DNA of 64,000 bases from Capnocytophaga felis. Lineage in GTDB: Bacteria; Bacteroidota; Bacteroidia; Flavobacteriales; Flavobacteriaceae. The stretch spans positions 1 through 64,000 of the forward strand of contig NZ_BLBC01000012.1 in NCBI RefSeq assembly GCF_009684755.1, read 5' to 3'. Below, one piece after another: positions 8,902 to 17,551 of this stretch. Made by a program: the position numbers and the translations under genes. The notes beneath the pieces were generated by a model. That model saw only the letters and a list, made by a program, of their open reading frames with translations, was not told the DNA's origin and made no database searches. How positions within the stretch are numbered: position 1 is the first letter of the stretch; each line of letters starts with the position of its first letter.

Positions 8902-10968
8902 TTATTGTATATCAGCATCTTTTACAAAAACCTCAATTTTCTGGGTAGGTGTGGGGCTTTGGTCTTGCAGGATTACTTTTATTAGATACTGATAGGTTGT
9001 ATCGGGGGCTATGTCGGTATCTTCCACCGAAGTTACAGACCGGGAAAAACTTCGCCAGAGGGTCGGTTTTTCGCCTTTAATGGCTTTGTAAATCACTATT
9101 TCACTGATAGCTACCTTTAACTTATCCCACCGAAGTTCTATTTTTCCTTGTCCAATACGGCTATTGAGCCCACGAAGCACCCGAGTATCCGTCAACGGAT
9201 TGTGATGAATATGAATCACAGGAGCATATTCTGAAAAATTACCGCTTCTGTCTTCTGCTCTAAGCGAATACACAAATGTCCCTGAGAGGGTTGCTGGTTC
9301 TTTGTACGTATAGCTTTCCTGATGATTGTGTTTTTCGGAATGGATTTTGTGCCACTGTGTCGCCTCTTTTTCCTTTCGGTAAAGGTGATAGTAAGTTACA
9401 TCATCATCAAAACTTTGCCGCCAAGTGATTTTCCAATGGTTTTTCTCTTGTGTATAAGTCGTAAAAATCGGTGTTGAAGGCGGGATTTTATCAGGTTTGG
9501 TCAGCTGCAAAATTTCAGAGCGTAAGGATTCGTTTTTGCGAAAATCAATCGCCGTTACAGCGTAAAATATTTTTTCGTTGAGATTTTTAAGCGACAGCGT
9601 ATCGGTAAAATGCGTGTCGGTAATGTGCGAGCCTGTGATACGCATCATTTCTTCCTCTTTTTGATGGGCTCGAAATACGTAATATCCCATCAAATCGGCT
9701 TCCGTGTTGGCTTTCCATTGCAAACGAACAATCCCCAGAGAATCAATATTTCCGATAAGTTGCTGCACTTCAAGCGGTGACGTATCATCTTCGGACTGTA
9801 CAAGCATTGCAAAAGAATCTTGCTGTGAGCCATCTCTGCCAAAGGTTCGAATTTTGTAATAATTAGAAGGTGTTGGAGGTGAATGCGTTGCACTTCGTTC
9901 TGCAACAGAAATCTCATCTTTCACGATACGATATTCTCTGTCATTGGGAGAATGTAATAAGGCAAAATGTGTGATTTCGTTTTCGTTTTCCTTCGGGAAA
10001 TTCCACACAATGCGATATTGATTGTCCGTTATGGCTTGTATTTTTGAAAGTTGGGCTGCAATGCTGAGGGATTTGATGCCTTTTCCGCTTACAACTTCCG
10101 TGTAAGGGCTGTAACTTCCAAAAATGGTTTTTCCCCGCAAACGATATGAAAATTCTTTATCGTTTTGTGAAAGCGAATCAATATAAACCATCGAAGAAGC
10201 ATTAGCACCTTGATTCATATTTACCACCGGAAGTTTACTAACAGGCTTGAAATCCGTTTTCCCTTCCGCTTTCTCCAGAAAATAATAGCTATACAAACTG
10301 CTCAACGTTTTATAATCCCACGTGAGAAGTACTTTTTGGTCTTGAAAAAAAGCATTAAAATCAATCGGAACGGGAAGCGGTTCGTACTCCTGCAAACTTG
10401 CCATAACGCTTCCTGCTTCAAGGGAGAGCTTTTCATTGGGTAACAGATGAATTTTATAAAAATATTTCTCGTTTTTTTTGACCTGTTTGTCCACGTATCC
10501 CCAACCTGCGAATTGAGCCACCTCAAAATCCAAATCGGCAGCCATTAGTGCAAAGGAAAAGCGTTGCTCAACCTCTTTGGCTTTATTTACAATCCCTTCG
10601 ATGGCATTTTGGTTAGCACTCATTGCTACCTGAAAATCTTCCCCATAGATAGCCTGTGCCACAATGGCGGCATTATCGTTTTGTTCCACTAACGATTGCC
10701 ACGCTTCCAACTTGGGCACCATAAAAGTTCCCAAATCCAATCGCTCGGGGGCGGATAGCAACTTTCCGTCACGTAAAACGGTAAAGCGTTCCAGCCGAAA
10801 ACCTATCGTATTGGATTTCTGCCAAGCAAGGGGTGCATCCACCGCCCATCGCAAACAAATGGCATCACTTTGGGTTTCCTTAACTAACTGCAATGAAGCT
10901 TTTTCTTGTGAAAAAATTTCAGTGCTGAGCATCAAAATCGTAATAAGTATACATCTAAACGGTATCAT
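8902..10968 (-). CDS. secreted multi-FN3 protein of the toxin locus
   Basis: 688 residues with a Sec signal peptide (MIPFRCILITILMLSTEIFS then QEK). The rest consists of consecutive fibronectin-III-like modules, visible as repeated blocks ending in Y-rich turns (for example LVQLQWKANTEADLMGYYVFRA-type and WKITWRQSFDDDVTYYHLYR-type strands, near residues 400-600). There is no lipobox, T9SS sorting domain or enzymatic motif, so it is probably periplasmic or an outer-membrane-associated scaffold. It lies 65 nt downstream of the outer-membrane barrel gene in the same direction and looks like the third gene of the PKD-barrel-FN3 operon, ended by the terminator at 8871-8898. Its FN3 style resembles the N-terminal part of the toxin protein at 1240-4902. 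Confidence 0.7.
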   Translation of the reverse strand: MIPFRCILITILMLSTEIFSQEKASLQLVKETQSDAICLRWAVDAPLAWQKSNTIGFRLERFTVLRDGKLLSAPERLDLGTFMVPKLEAWQSLVEQNDNAAIVAQAIYGEDFQVAMSANQNAIEGIVNKAKEVEQRFSFALMAADLDFEVAQFAGWGYVDKQVKKNEKYFYKIHLLPNEKLSLEAGSVMASLQEYEPLPVPIDFNAFFQDQKVLLTWDYKTLSSLYSYYFLEKAEGKTDFKPVSKLPVVNMNQGANASSMVYIDSLSQNDKEFSYRLRGKTIFGSYSPYTEVVSGKGIKSLSIAAQLSKIQAITDNQYRIVWNFPKENENEITHFALLHSPNDREYRIVKDEISVAERSATHSPPTPSNYYKIRTFGRDGSQQDSFAMLVQSEDDTSPLEVQQLIGNIDSLGIVRLQWKANTEADLMGYYVFRAHQKEEEMMRITGSHITDTHFTDTLSLKNLNEKIFYAVTAIDFRKNESLRSEILQLTKPDKIPPSTPIFTTYTQEKNHWKITWRQSFDDDVTYYHLYRKEKEATQWHKIHSEKHNHQESYTYKEPATLSGTFVYSLRAEDRSGNFSEYAPVIHIHHNPLTDTRVLRGLNSRIGQGKIELRWDKLKVAISEIVIYKAIKGEKPTLWRSFSRSVTSVEDTDIAPDTTYQYLIKVILQDQSPTPTQKIEVFVKDADIQ

Positions 10969-11033
10969 TTAATTGATTTTTTGATATTTTTTAATTTGTT
11001 TTTATCAGAACGGAATGGTGTTTTTGCCAATTT

Positions 11034-13436
11034 TTAATCTTCTGTTTGTGAAAAAGCTTTGTGATAAAAATCAGCCAGCAACACGGAAATGTAATCCATT
11101 TTTTCTTTCGAGGTAATATCTTTTTGCAACGTTCTGTAGATATCTTCTTTGTGAAGTTGCCCAAAGTTTTGCAAAAGACCTTTTTCTTCCATAACATCTT
11201 TTAGGGTAAGCCCTTCGAGTTGTTGCATCATCCACAGATGATTGACATATCCTTGCTCTGCCTTGCGGAATTCGGCTTCCGACTGAGGTGTTTTTTCCTT
11301 GTCCCATTGTTGTTTTTGGGCAAATAAATTACTTTTTAAATAACCGTCCGCTTGATGTGCCTGCCGATACAGATTTTGTAAGCATCGGAAAACAAACATT
11401 CGGTAATCTTGTTCCAATTTTTCCTCAGGAGAAAGTATTTTTCTTTCTCTCTCAATATTGTTTTTCTTCTTCCTTTTCTTTTTCTCTTTGTTTCTTGTGT
11501 CTTTTTCCTTGTTTCTTGTGTCTTTTTCCTTGTTTCTTGTATCTTTTTCCTTGTTTCTTGTATCTTTTTCCTTGTCCCTTGTATCTTTCTCCTTTTCCCT
11601 TGTCTCTTTTTCCTTGTCCCTTGTGTTTTTTTCCTTGTTTCTTATATCTTTTCCCTTGTTACTTGTATCTTTTTCCTTGTTTCTTGTATCTTTTTCCTTA
11701 TTCCTTGTTTCTTTCTTCTTGAATTTGAACTTAGGCAGAGGAATTTCTGTTTTATCAAAACGATAGGTGTAACCGATGCTGATGTTGCTTTCCTGTCCGG
11801 TTTGGTAACCGTTTTGAGATTGGCTATTGCGGAAAGATTGTACGGCACTGAGAGTAAACTGGTGATTTTTCCAAGGCGAATATCCTGCTCCCAATTGAAT
11901 ATTTGCCGTACTTGCTTGTGTATGAGTACTTACAGAACGACTATAATTACCACCTAACGATGTAGAAAGTTTATCTTCAAAAAAACTTTTAGTTACCAAA
12001 ATCGAGGGACCGAAAATTTGTGATTTTTCGCGAGCTGCCCAATTATGCGTATAGTTCAGCGAAGGTGTTACGGAAAGTTGCTCATTGGGAAACAACAGCG
12101 AATAATGTATTCCTGCGTTATGAAATCGGGAAATACCTCCTCTGCGAACTATTTCATTCTCTCGATTTACCACATCATTGAGCGTATAATTCAATGTTAA
12201 TTGTTGATTTTCAGAAAGAGTATAAGCAAGATTCACGGCTACATTTTGCGATACTTGTCTGTAACGAATCGAATCCTGAGGCTGCTCGTATAATTGCGGA
12301 TTGTTGAGCTTTTCAAAAGGGTTTGTCTGTTTGTTGGTAAACATCGTAAAATTACTATAACTACCCGTTAGTGTGAATGATTGATTCACTTTTGCCGATA
12401 CGTTCATCGAGCCTACCCATTGATTGGATTGCTTGATTTTCTGACCATTGAGGTTATCTCGCTGTTTTCCGATACTCCCCGAAATCATTACATTCCCTTG
12501 AAAAAGATGCATCGAACCATTTAACGTAATATTCTCCATATCATTTACAAAATAATACGCTCCAAGAGTTTTATAATCAGGGGCTACGGATTCATAACGC
12601 AATCCAACACTTGTCTTTCCTATCAAAAAGTTGATGCCCGTGTTATAAGCCGCATAATTTTTGGGCGTTTCGTTTGTATATGAAAACCTACTGAGAGCGT
12701 ATTCGCCAAAAACCTCCACAAAATGCAAGGGTTTGTATTTTCCGAACAGAGAATAGGTTTGGTTTTCCAACGGATATATTTTCTTTTCATCAGGAATAAA
12801 AACTTCAAGCGAATTGGGTTTATCCTTAGCAAAAAAGAAAATACCGCCCACTTCTACATCATTGCTTTTGTACATCAATTTGGTTCCATAGCCCCAACGT
12901 TCGTACATAGGCACGGTTTGCGGATTGCCATCATATTCGATGGCTTTTTGTAACCGACCACCCATTAATGATACCTTAACAGGGAATTTTTCCGGATTTA
13001 GCTCTAAGCCACCTCCCGTAAACTGCAAACCATTGAAGGTGTAGGGAGAAAAACTCATACTTACATCTCCTATATGGGCTTGTATCCACTTGTACTTGGG
13101 GTGTAAGCTTAGTCTGTTGAATTTAAAAGGTATTTGATAATCAAACTTACTGCCCTGATTGGTGAAACGATAGCTGAAAGGAATCGTCCAATTGTAAATG
13201 CCTACATTGATATTTCCACTCAAAAAATATAAGAATGGGGCATTTTGTGCAACTCGCCCATTTTCTGAGGAATATGTGTAAACCCCATTGGCAGAGGCAC
13301 TCCCTGAAATTGAAAACGGATTCTTTTTGAGCGTTTCTTCAGTACGGCTGCCGATATTCTCCAAATCTATCTGCTGGGAGAATCCCAAAGTACTCGACAA
13401 AAACCATAATCCGAAAAACAAAAACCTTAATTTCAT
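11034..13436 (-). CDS. outer-membrane beta-barrel protein with charged heptad-repeat linker and helical C-terminal domain
   Basis: 800 residues. A signal peptide (1-20, LGFS then QQ) is followed by a long series of amphipathic beta strands with aromatic girdles to about residue 575 (for example GNINVGIYNWTIPFSYRF, NISIGYTYRFD), typical of a large outer-membrane barrel. Next come eleven tandem heptads of the type DTRNKEK (11481-11711), then a Lys/Arg block and a helical C-terminal domain of about 130 residues (from ILSPEEKLEQDYRMF). With the barrel in the outer membrane, the charged repeat and helical domain would extend into the periplasm or outside; the topology is not clear. I cannot name the family; it is not a TonB-dependent receptor (no plug or TonB box seen) and is much larger than PorP/SprF. 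Start is 23 nt after the PKD gene, so they form one operon. Confidence 0.65.
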   Translation of the reverse strand: MKLRFLFFGLWFLSSTLGFSQQIDLENIGSRTEETLKKNPFSISGSASANGVYTYSSENGRVAQNAPFLYFLSGNINVGIYNWTIPFSYRFTNQGSKFDYQIPFKFNRLSLHPKYKWIQAHIGDVSMSFSPYTFNGLQFTGGGLELNPEKFPVKVSLMGGRLQKAIEYDGNPQTVPMYERWGYGTKLMYKSNDVEVGGIFFFAKDKPNSLEVFIPDEKKIYPLENQTYSLFGKYKPLHFVEVFGEYALSRFSYTNETPKNYAAYNTGINFLIGKTSVGLRYESVAPDYKTLGAYYFVNDMENITLNGSMHLFQGNVMISGSIGKQRDNLNGQKIKQSNQWVGSMNVSAKVNQSFTLTGSYSNFTMFTNKQTNPFEKLNNPQLYEQPQDSIRYRQVSQNVAVNLAYTLSENQQLTLNYTLNDVVNRENEIVRRGGISRFHNAGIHYSLLFPNEQLSVTPSLNYTHNWAAREKSQIFGPSILVTKSFFEDKLSTSLGGNYSRSVSTHTQASTANIQLGAGYSPWKNHQFTLSAVQSFRNSQSQNGYQTGQESNISIGYTYRFDKTEIPLPKFKFKKKETRNKEKDTRNKEKDTSNKGKDIRNKEKNTRDKEKETREKEKDTRDKEKDTRNKEKDTRNKEKDTRNKEKDTRNKEKKKRKKKNNIERERKILSPEEKLEQDYRMFVFRCLQNLYRQAHQADGYLKSNLFAQKQQWDKEKTPQSEAEFRKAEQGYVNHLWMMQQLEGLTLKDVMEEKGLLQNFGQLHKEDIYRTLQKDITSKEKMDYISVLLADFYHKAFSQTED
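11481..11711 (-). repeat. eleven 21-bp tandem repeats inside the barrel gene (DTRNKEK heptads)
   Basis: Exactly 231 bp, i.e. eleven units of 21 bp, each encoding a variant of D/E/N-T-R-N/D/E-K-E-K. The four units nearest the 3' end of the gene encode identical heptads; those at the 5' end are more diverged. Each unit is itself three degenerate 7-mers (ACAAGAA, ACAAGGA, AAAAGAT types). Length changes by whole units would keep the reading frame. Confidence 0.9.
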
Positions 13437-13459
13437 AATGTTACATAATTAAAATGAAA

Positions 13460-14803
13460 TTACGGTATTTTCTGTATTTTTATATCTACCAGTATGTAGG
13501 ATTGTGTACCTTCTTTTATGTATTCCTTTATTTTGATAGCTCCCTTTCTTCCATCAACAGTTTGGAAAAGTACGATTCTGGGAATTAAATCTTTATTAAA
13601 AGGAGCTTGATTTTTGTGAGAAATAATATCTATTGGAGCAATTGCACTGCCCGAACTTAATCGGTCAAAACTATCAACATCTAATAAGGTTTGTCCTACA
13701 TTTTCTTGCTTGTTGATAAAATGGCTTTGTGTGGCTTCGGCAATTTTTTCGAAAACGGTTTCTTGAACTTTATCGGGAGAAAGAAAAATATTATAAGAGA
13801 AAGAAGAATTCTGCCCAAAATAAACAAAATCAATGAGTTTTCCTGTTTCGGGGGTAATTTCTTCCGCAGTTAAAATTCTTCCCAAATAAGAAGAAAAAAA
13901 GCAACCGATAGAATTTTGAGCCGTATTAACACCCAATTTTATATCTTTAAAAGTCAACAAATTGTCTCCCTTTTCAACGATGATTTCTTTGCTTAAAGAA
14001 AGGGTTTGTTTATCATTTTTTGCGGTCAGAGTAATTTGGTATTTTCCTTCACGAGCGAGTAAAAAACTCGGATTTTCTTCGTTACTTTCCTGTGTAGAAA
14101 TTCCGTCGGTAACCTGCCAATGATAACCCAAGGTAGCATTCTTGGTTTGATTGCTCAAAAAAATATGTACGGGAGCTTGGTAATTTTCAAAATATTCGTT
14201 TTTCCAATCAAAAGCAACCTTCAAAGGCGGATTTACACGAATGGTTTTTTCCACTTTTTCGCGTTGAGAATGGTTAATCACCTCCAAACGTATCTTAAAT
14301 TCTCCTTCTTGATTAAAAACTACGGTCGGATTTTTTTCAGAACTATACTCGGGAGTACCTCCCTGAAAATGCCATTGATAAGCCTCTGCTCCTTGGCTAT
14401 TGTTGTGCATTATCAGCGTGAGAGGAGCGTGCAGACTTCCTTGCTGTTGCCAATCAAAAGAAGCAACCAATTCTGCAAATGCAGTAAAATGTTTTTGAAA
14501 TGTTTTTTGTTCTCCATCAACATTCGATGTATGCAAGGTTATCGTGTGGGTACCCGGCTGTCTGTACACGATTTCTTCAGGATGCATTACGTCCGACGAA
14601 GTATAACTACCCCCCGGAAACTCCCACTTAAAAGTGTCAGCTCCTTGTACTTTGTTGAGCATCCTAACCCGCATAGGAACGTTATATCGCTCCCCCACAA
14701 CGAAAACCTCAAAATTACCTTCAATAGGAATATTTTGCTCTACAGCACAACCAAAAAAAACAACAAAACAGACACAAAAATATCCAATCCTGCTGAAAAT
14801 CAT
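13460..14803 (-). CDS. PKD-repeat lipoprotein, first gene of the barrel operon
   Basis: 447 residues. The signal peptide ends in a lipobox (VVFFGC, Cys19). Three PKD-like domains follow (about 25-110, 110-195 and 195-275), seen from repeated motifs such as ADTFKWEFPGG, AEAYQWHFQGG and the pattern NPTVVFNQEGEFKIRLEV. The C-terminal 170 residues have no fold I recognise. Likely anchored to the outer membrane and exposed to periplasm or surface. It has its own good promoter (14830-14858) and leads the operon PKD lipoprotein, beta-barrel, FN3 protein. The co-occurrence with a barrel and a toxin suggests an accessory secretion or surface-display complex; this is inference. Confidence 0.7.
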   Translation of the reverse strand: MIFSRIGYFCVCFVVFFGCAVEQNIPIEGNFEVFVVGERYNVPMRVRMLNKVQGADTFKWEFPGGSYTSSDVMHPEEIVYRQPGTHTITLHTSNVDGEQKTFQKHFTAFAELVASFDWQQQGSLHAPLTLIMHNNSQGAEAYQWHFQGGTPEYSSEKNPTVVFNQEGEFKIRLEVINHSQREKVEKTIRVNPPLKVAFDWKNEYFENYQAPVHIFLSNQTKNATLGYHWQVTDGISTQESNEENPSFLLAREGKYQITLTAKNDKQTLSLSKEIIVEKGDNLLTFKDIKLGVNTAQNSIGCFFSSYLGRILTAEEITPETGKLIDFVYFGQNSSFSYNIFLSPDKVQETVFEKIAEATQSHFINKQENVGQTLLDVDSFDRLSSGSAIAPIDIISHKNQAPFNKDLIPRIVLFQTVDGRKGAIKIKEYIKEGTQSYILVDIKIQKIP

Positions 14804-14829
14804 CGTAGCAATATTTTATATATCAATGG

Positions 14830-14858
14830 CAAAATTAAGAAAAGATATCATTCACCAA
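14830..14858 (-). promoter_or_regulatory. promoter of the PKD-barrel-FN3 operon
   Basis: On the minus strand a TTG (complement of 14856-14858) is followed after 18 nt by TAATTTTG (complement of 14830-14837), an exact TAnnTTTG box. Transcription should start about 20 nt before the ATG at 14803. Confidence 0.7.
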
Positions 14859-15060
14859 AAAAATTAACATTTCTCCCAAGACAAACGTATTGAAATTGGG
14901 AACTTACTTTATATCATTTTTCCCTTATTACCTCTATTGTGACCAATTCTAAAAATGAATCTTAACCACTTTAACAACGCCCAAATATACAACCTTCATT
15001 TATTTCATTCACATCTTCCACCAATCTTCCTGATGATTTTATTTATTAAAACCAAAACCC

Positions 15061-15068
15061 TACCTTTG
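15061..15068 (+). promoter_or_regulatory. -7 box of the fic gene
   Basis: TACCTTTG, exact TAnnTTTG match, 28 nt before ATG 15096. The -33 position is T-rich (TTTTATTT) but lacks a clear TTG. It lies within the longer frame that opens at 14955, and so supports the internal start. Confidence 0.55.
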
Positions 15069-15095
15069 CCCAACATTGAAAACATCAATCTTAAA

Positions 15096-15896
15096 ATGAC
15101 GGTAGCCGATTCCATAGAAGAGTATAAAAGGTTAGATATCGAGAATATTTTTAATTATGAGGAGTTTCATAAAATCCTCATAACGAGTCATTCTACTCGT
15201 ATCGAAGGTTCTACCCTTACCTACGAAGAATGCATTGAACTCATACAAAAAGGCAACACTCCCGGAGGGAAAAATATTCTATTTTCAAACCAAACCTTAG
15301 ACCATCATCAAGCTCTGAATTTCATTATAAAAGAAGCCGACATCGGTCGAAATATATCCAAAGCATTCATACAAGAAATTGCTGCAAAAGTAATGAGATG
15401 CACAGGGGAGCTCTTTACAAACATCAACGGAACCATAGATACCTCCAAAGGCGAATTCCGAAAAGCCAATGTTGCCGCAGGCTCAGCCTCTTTTATGCAT
15501 TACAGTAAGGTTGTACCCGCAGTGGACAATTTAGTCAAAGAACTAAACGATAATTTTGACAGTCAAAAAGATAGCCTTTCTCAATTGGAGTTTTCTTTCT
15601 ATGCACATTATCAATTGGTGAACATTCATCCCTTTTTAGATGGAAATGGACGCACTTCAAGGCTTTTGATGAATTTCATACAGCGAAAATACCAATTGCC
15701 GTTGGGTTTTGTATTTGCAGAAGACAGATTCCAATATTACGATGCTTTAAATTCCGTAAGAAAGACAGAAAGCTTTCGTGAATATTACAATTTTATGTTC
15801 AGCCAATACCAAAAATATCTGCAAACAGAAATCGATAAACAAAAGAAAATCGGACAAGAGAAAGAGCTACCTTTTAAGTTTGGACGCAACAAATAA
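15096..15896 (+). CDS. Fic-family protein (class II, probable AMP-transferase)
   Basis: 266 residues from ATG 15096. The canonical Fic motif HPFLDGNGR starts at His178, the catalytic base of nucleotidyl transfer. Near the N-terminus, S33-T-R-I-E37-G38 fits the inhibitory-helix motif (S/T)xxxE(G/N), where the Glu blocks productive ATP binding; an N-terminal inhibitory helix defines class II Fic proteins. Known family activity is transfer of AMP from ATP to Ser/Thr/Tyr hydroxyls of a protein; the target here cannot be told. A frame opening at 14955 would add 47 residues, but a -7 box at 15061-15068 and the normal class II length argue for 15096. It sits between the toxin locus and the mobilization genes, with no toxin or antitoxin partner seen. 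Confidence 0.85.
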   Translation: MTVADSIEEYKRLDIENIFNYEEFHKILITSHSTRIEGSTLTYEECIELIQKGNTPGGKNILFSNQTLDHHQALNFIIKEADIGRNISKAFIQEIAAKVMRCTGELFTNINGTIDTSKGEFRKANVAAGSASFMHYSKVVPAVDNLVKELNDNFDSQKDSLSQLEFSFYAHYQLVNIHPFLDGNGRTSRLLMNFIQRKYQLPLGFVFAEDRFQYYDALNSVRKTESFREYYNFMFSQYQKYLQTEIDKQKKIGQEKELPFKFGRNK

Positions 15897-15939
15897 TTTA
15901 ATGATTTTTTATCACTTGTTACTTTTTTAACTTGCTTTT

Positions 15940-15981
15940 TTGTTACTTGTTATTTGTTATTTGTTACTTGTCACTTGTCAC
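15940..15981. repeat. six tandem heptamers TTGT(T/C)A(C/T)
   Basis: Units read TTGTTAC, TTGTTAT, TTGTTAT, TTGTTAC, TTGTCAC, TTGTCAC, exactly 42 bp. The array overlaps the stop codon of the MobC-like gene, whose last codons (EQQGTNKR) are written in similar sequence. Similar heptamer runs occur at 33368-33409 and, in coding form, at 11481-11711. Confidence 0.75.
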
Positions 15982-16631
15982 CTTTTATTTGTTCCTTGTT
16001 GTTCCTTCCTCGCATCAAATCCCGATTTGAAATGCACCAGTTTGCTGCCTTCACTCGGGTTCTTTCGCACAAATTCCTGCATCATCTTTGTATTGTTTTC
16101 CAAATCGTTTATGTAGGTTTTCTCATAAATCCCTTTGCCTTCATTGTATATCTCTCTTAGCAATTCTTCACGGACTTCCATCTTGGTTCTGACGCTCTCC
16201 GCAAACCAGTATTTTGCAGAAAAAGAAGTAATTACCAAAATCACAATGGAAAGAATCAAAATCCCAATGCTTCCATTGATGTTATTTTTTAGACTCTTTA
16301 GTTTGTTCTCAAACTGGTCTAATCTATCAATAGCCTGTTTCGACAAATCCAATTTGGTAGCCTTAAGCTTTTCTAAAAACCGAATGCGTTCCTCTTTTTC
16401 TTCTTTCACAAGTCTTTTAACTTCTTCCTGTGAATAAGTCGTGCCTCTAAGAGTCGATTCATTTTCTCCCAAAAGGCTTAAAAAATCCTCATACAAAGAA
16501 GTCAATTTTGCAGATTCTTCAATGTGCTTTTCATTGCTTTTAATCAATCTTTTTAGCAATTCCAAACCATCATCCTGAGGTTGATTTTCTGTGTTTTTCA
16601 TTGTGTTTTCCATTAAATTTTTCATATCCAT
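15978..16631 (-). CDS. MobC-like mobilization membrane protein
   Basis: 217 residues, with a strongly charged coiled-coil N-terminal half (about 20-115, rich in Lys/Glu), one transmembrane helix (about 120-140, IGILILSIVILVITSF) and a short charged C-terminal part. It follows the relaxase directly (relaxase TAA then this ATG with no gap) and resembles in layout the third gene of Bacteroidetes mobA-mobB-mobC cassettes, whose product helps couple the relaxosome to a conjugation machine. The name rests mainly on order and layout. The C-terminus may have been altered by the heptamer repeat array that overlaps its stop. Confidence 0.55.
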   Translation of the reverse strand: MDMKNLMENTMKNTENQPQDDGLELLKRLIKSNEKHIEESAKLTSLYEDFLSLLGENESTLRGTTYSQEEVKRLVKEEKEERIRFLEKLKATKLDLSKQAIDRLDQFENKLKSLKNNINGSIGILILSIVILVITSFSAKYWFAESVRTKMEVREELLREIYNEGKGIYEKTYINDLENNTKMMQEFVRKNPSEGSKLVHFKSGFDARKEQQGTNKR

Positions 16632-17540
16632 TTATTTTTTAAAATTACGTTTCTTCTTTCTAACAAGTTCATCATCAGCAGATACATACGTGGGGCGCAA
16701 AAGATTTTTAAGCAAGCCATTTTCTCTTTCTTCAGAGTTTTCTTCAAAATACGTTGCTGTAGTTTCCCCTTTTTCTTTTAAGTTTTTTGGGGCGTTAAAC
16801 ATTTCAGAGTTTTTATTTATCATCTCTTTGATATCCTTTATTTTCAATTGATTGGTGATTTCAGAAAGTTTGTATCCCGGCAGATATTCTCTTTGTGTTT
16901 GGTCGTTAATATCTGTGTGTTTCACAATTCGCATTCCCGAAACGCCCACCTTTACATTCTCCGAAAGTGTGACCCTATAGCCCTGTTGATGCATTTTGGC
17001 AACAAGCTCTTCAATACTTTTGGCGGTTCTTAAGCACATTTTCAGAGCGCCAAGCATTTCTGCCTTCTTTTCTTTGCCAATTTCCACATCCGTTTTTAAA
17101 TACATTTCTTTGCAAACCTCCCGCACAGCTGCTCCAAAACGTTCACCGATATTGTGTGCCTTGATGGTATTCTTTCCACAGGTATTCATTCTATTAACAA
17201 TAAAGTGAATATGTTTCTGTTTGGTCGCTTTGTGGATATCCAACCGAATTTGATTGTCTTCCGTTACGCCCACTTTCCGAAGTGCTTTCAAGGTCAAATC
17301 AACCAATTGTTGCTCTGTAAGTGCATCACCGATGGATTTTTCGGGGGAAATATATCCCGTAAGTGCCCAATTCTTTACTTTAGGATTTCTATTCGCCACA
17401 GCTTTCATCTCTTTAAACTGATGTTCAGCATTTTCAGAAAGTAAATTGTTGCTATACACCATCCGGGCGGTTCCTTTATCGTTACCGTTATATTCCACAG
17501 CAATTTTGGAAATCCTTCGAGTCGTTGCCGAGTTATTCAT
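16632..17540 (-). CDS. MobB-type relaxase (mobilization nuclease)
   Basis: 302 residues of the MobA/VirD2-like relaxase family. The metal-binding three-histidine motif is clear: D101-I-H103, then K-H110-I-H112-F-I-V-N. The candidate nicking tyrosine near the N-terminus is in VEYNGNDKGTARMVY (Y17 or Y29). The C-terminal third is charged and probably contacts accessory proteins. It nicks oriT and covalently carries the transferred strand. Gene order MobA-like, relaxase, MobC-like on the minus strand is the standard Bacteroidetes mobilization cassette. The motif is intact, so the enzyme could still work in trans even though no integrase is seen in this element. Confidence 0.8.
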   Translation of the reverse strand: MNNSATTRRISKIAVEYNGNDKGTARMVYSNNLLSENAEHQFKEMKAVANRNPKVKNWALTGYISPEKSIGDALTEQQLVDLTLKALRKVGVTEDNQIRLDIHKATKQKHIHFIVNRMNTCGKNTIKAHNIGERFGAAVREVCKEMYLKTDVEIGKEKKAEMLGALKMCLRTAKSIEELVAKMHQQGYRVTLSENVKVGVSGMRIVKHTDINDQTQREYLPGYKLSEITNQLKIKDIKEMINKNSEMFNAPKNLKEKGETTATYFEENSEERENGLLKNLLRPTYVSADDELVRKKKRNFKK

Positions 17541-17551
17541 TTTATTCTTTT

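Noticed and set aside
11481..11711. CRISPR-like regular repeats
   Set aside because: Units are contiguous with no spacers and are in frame in a coding gene.
11288..11957. Three long overlapping reading frames on the plus strand rich in Phe, Leu, Ser and Val
   Set aside because: They are the complement of the 21-bp Lys/Glu repeat of the barrel gene; absence of stops follows from the repeat, and the proteins are low-complexity.
14955..15095. N-terminal 47-residue extension of the Fic protein
   Set aside because: Contains the -7 box at 15061-15068 and has no Fic-like content.
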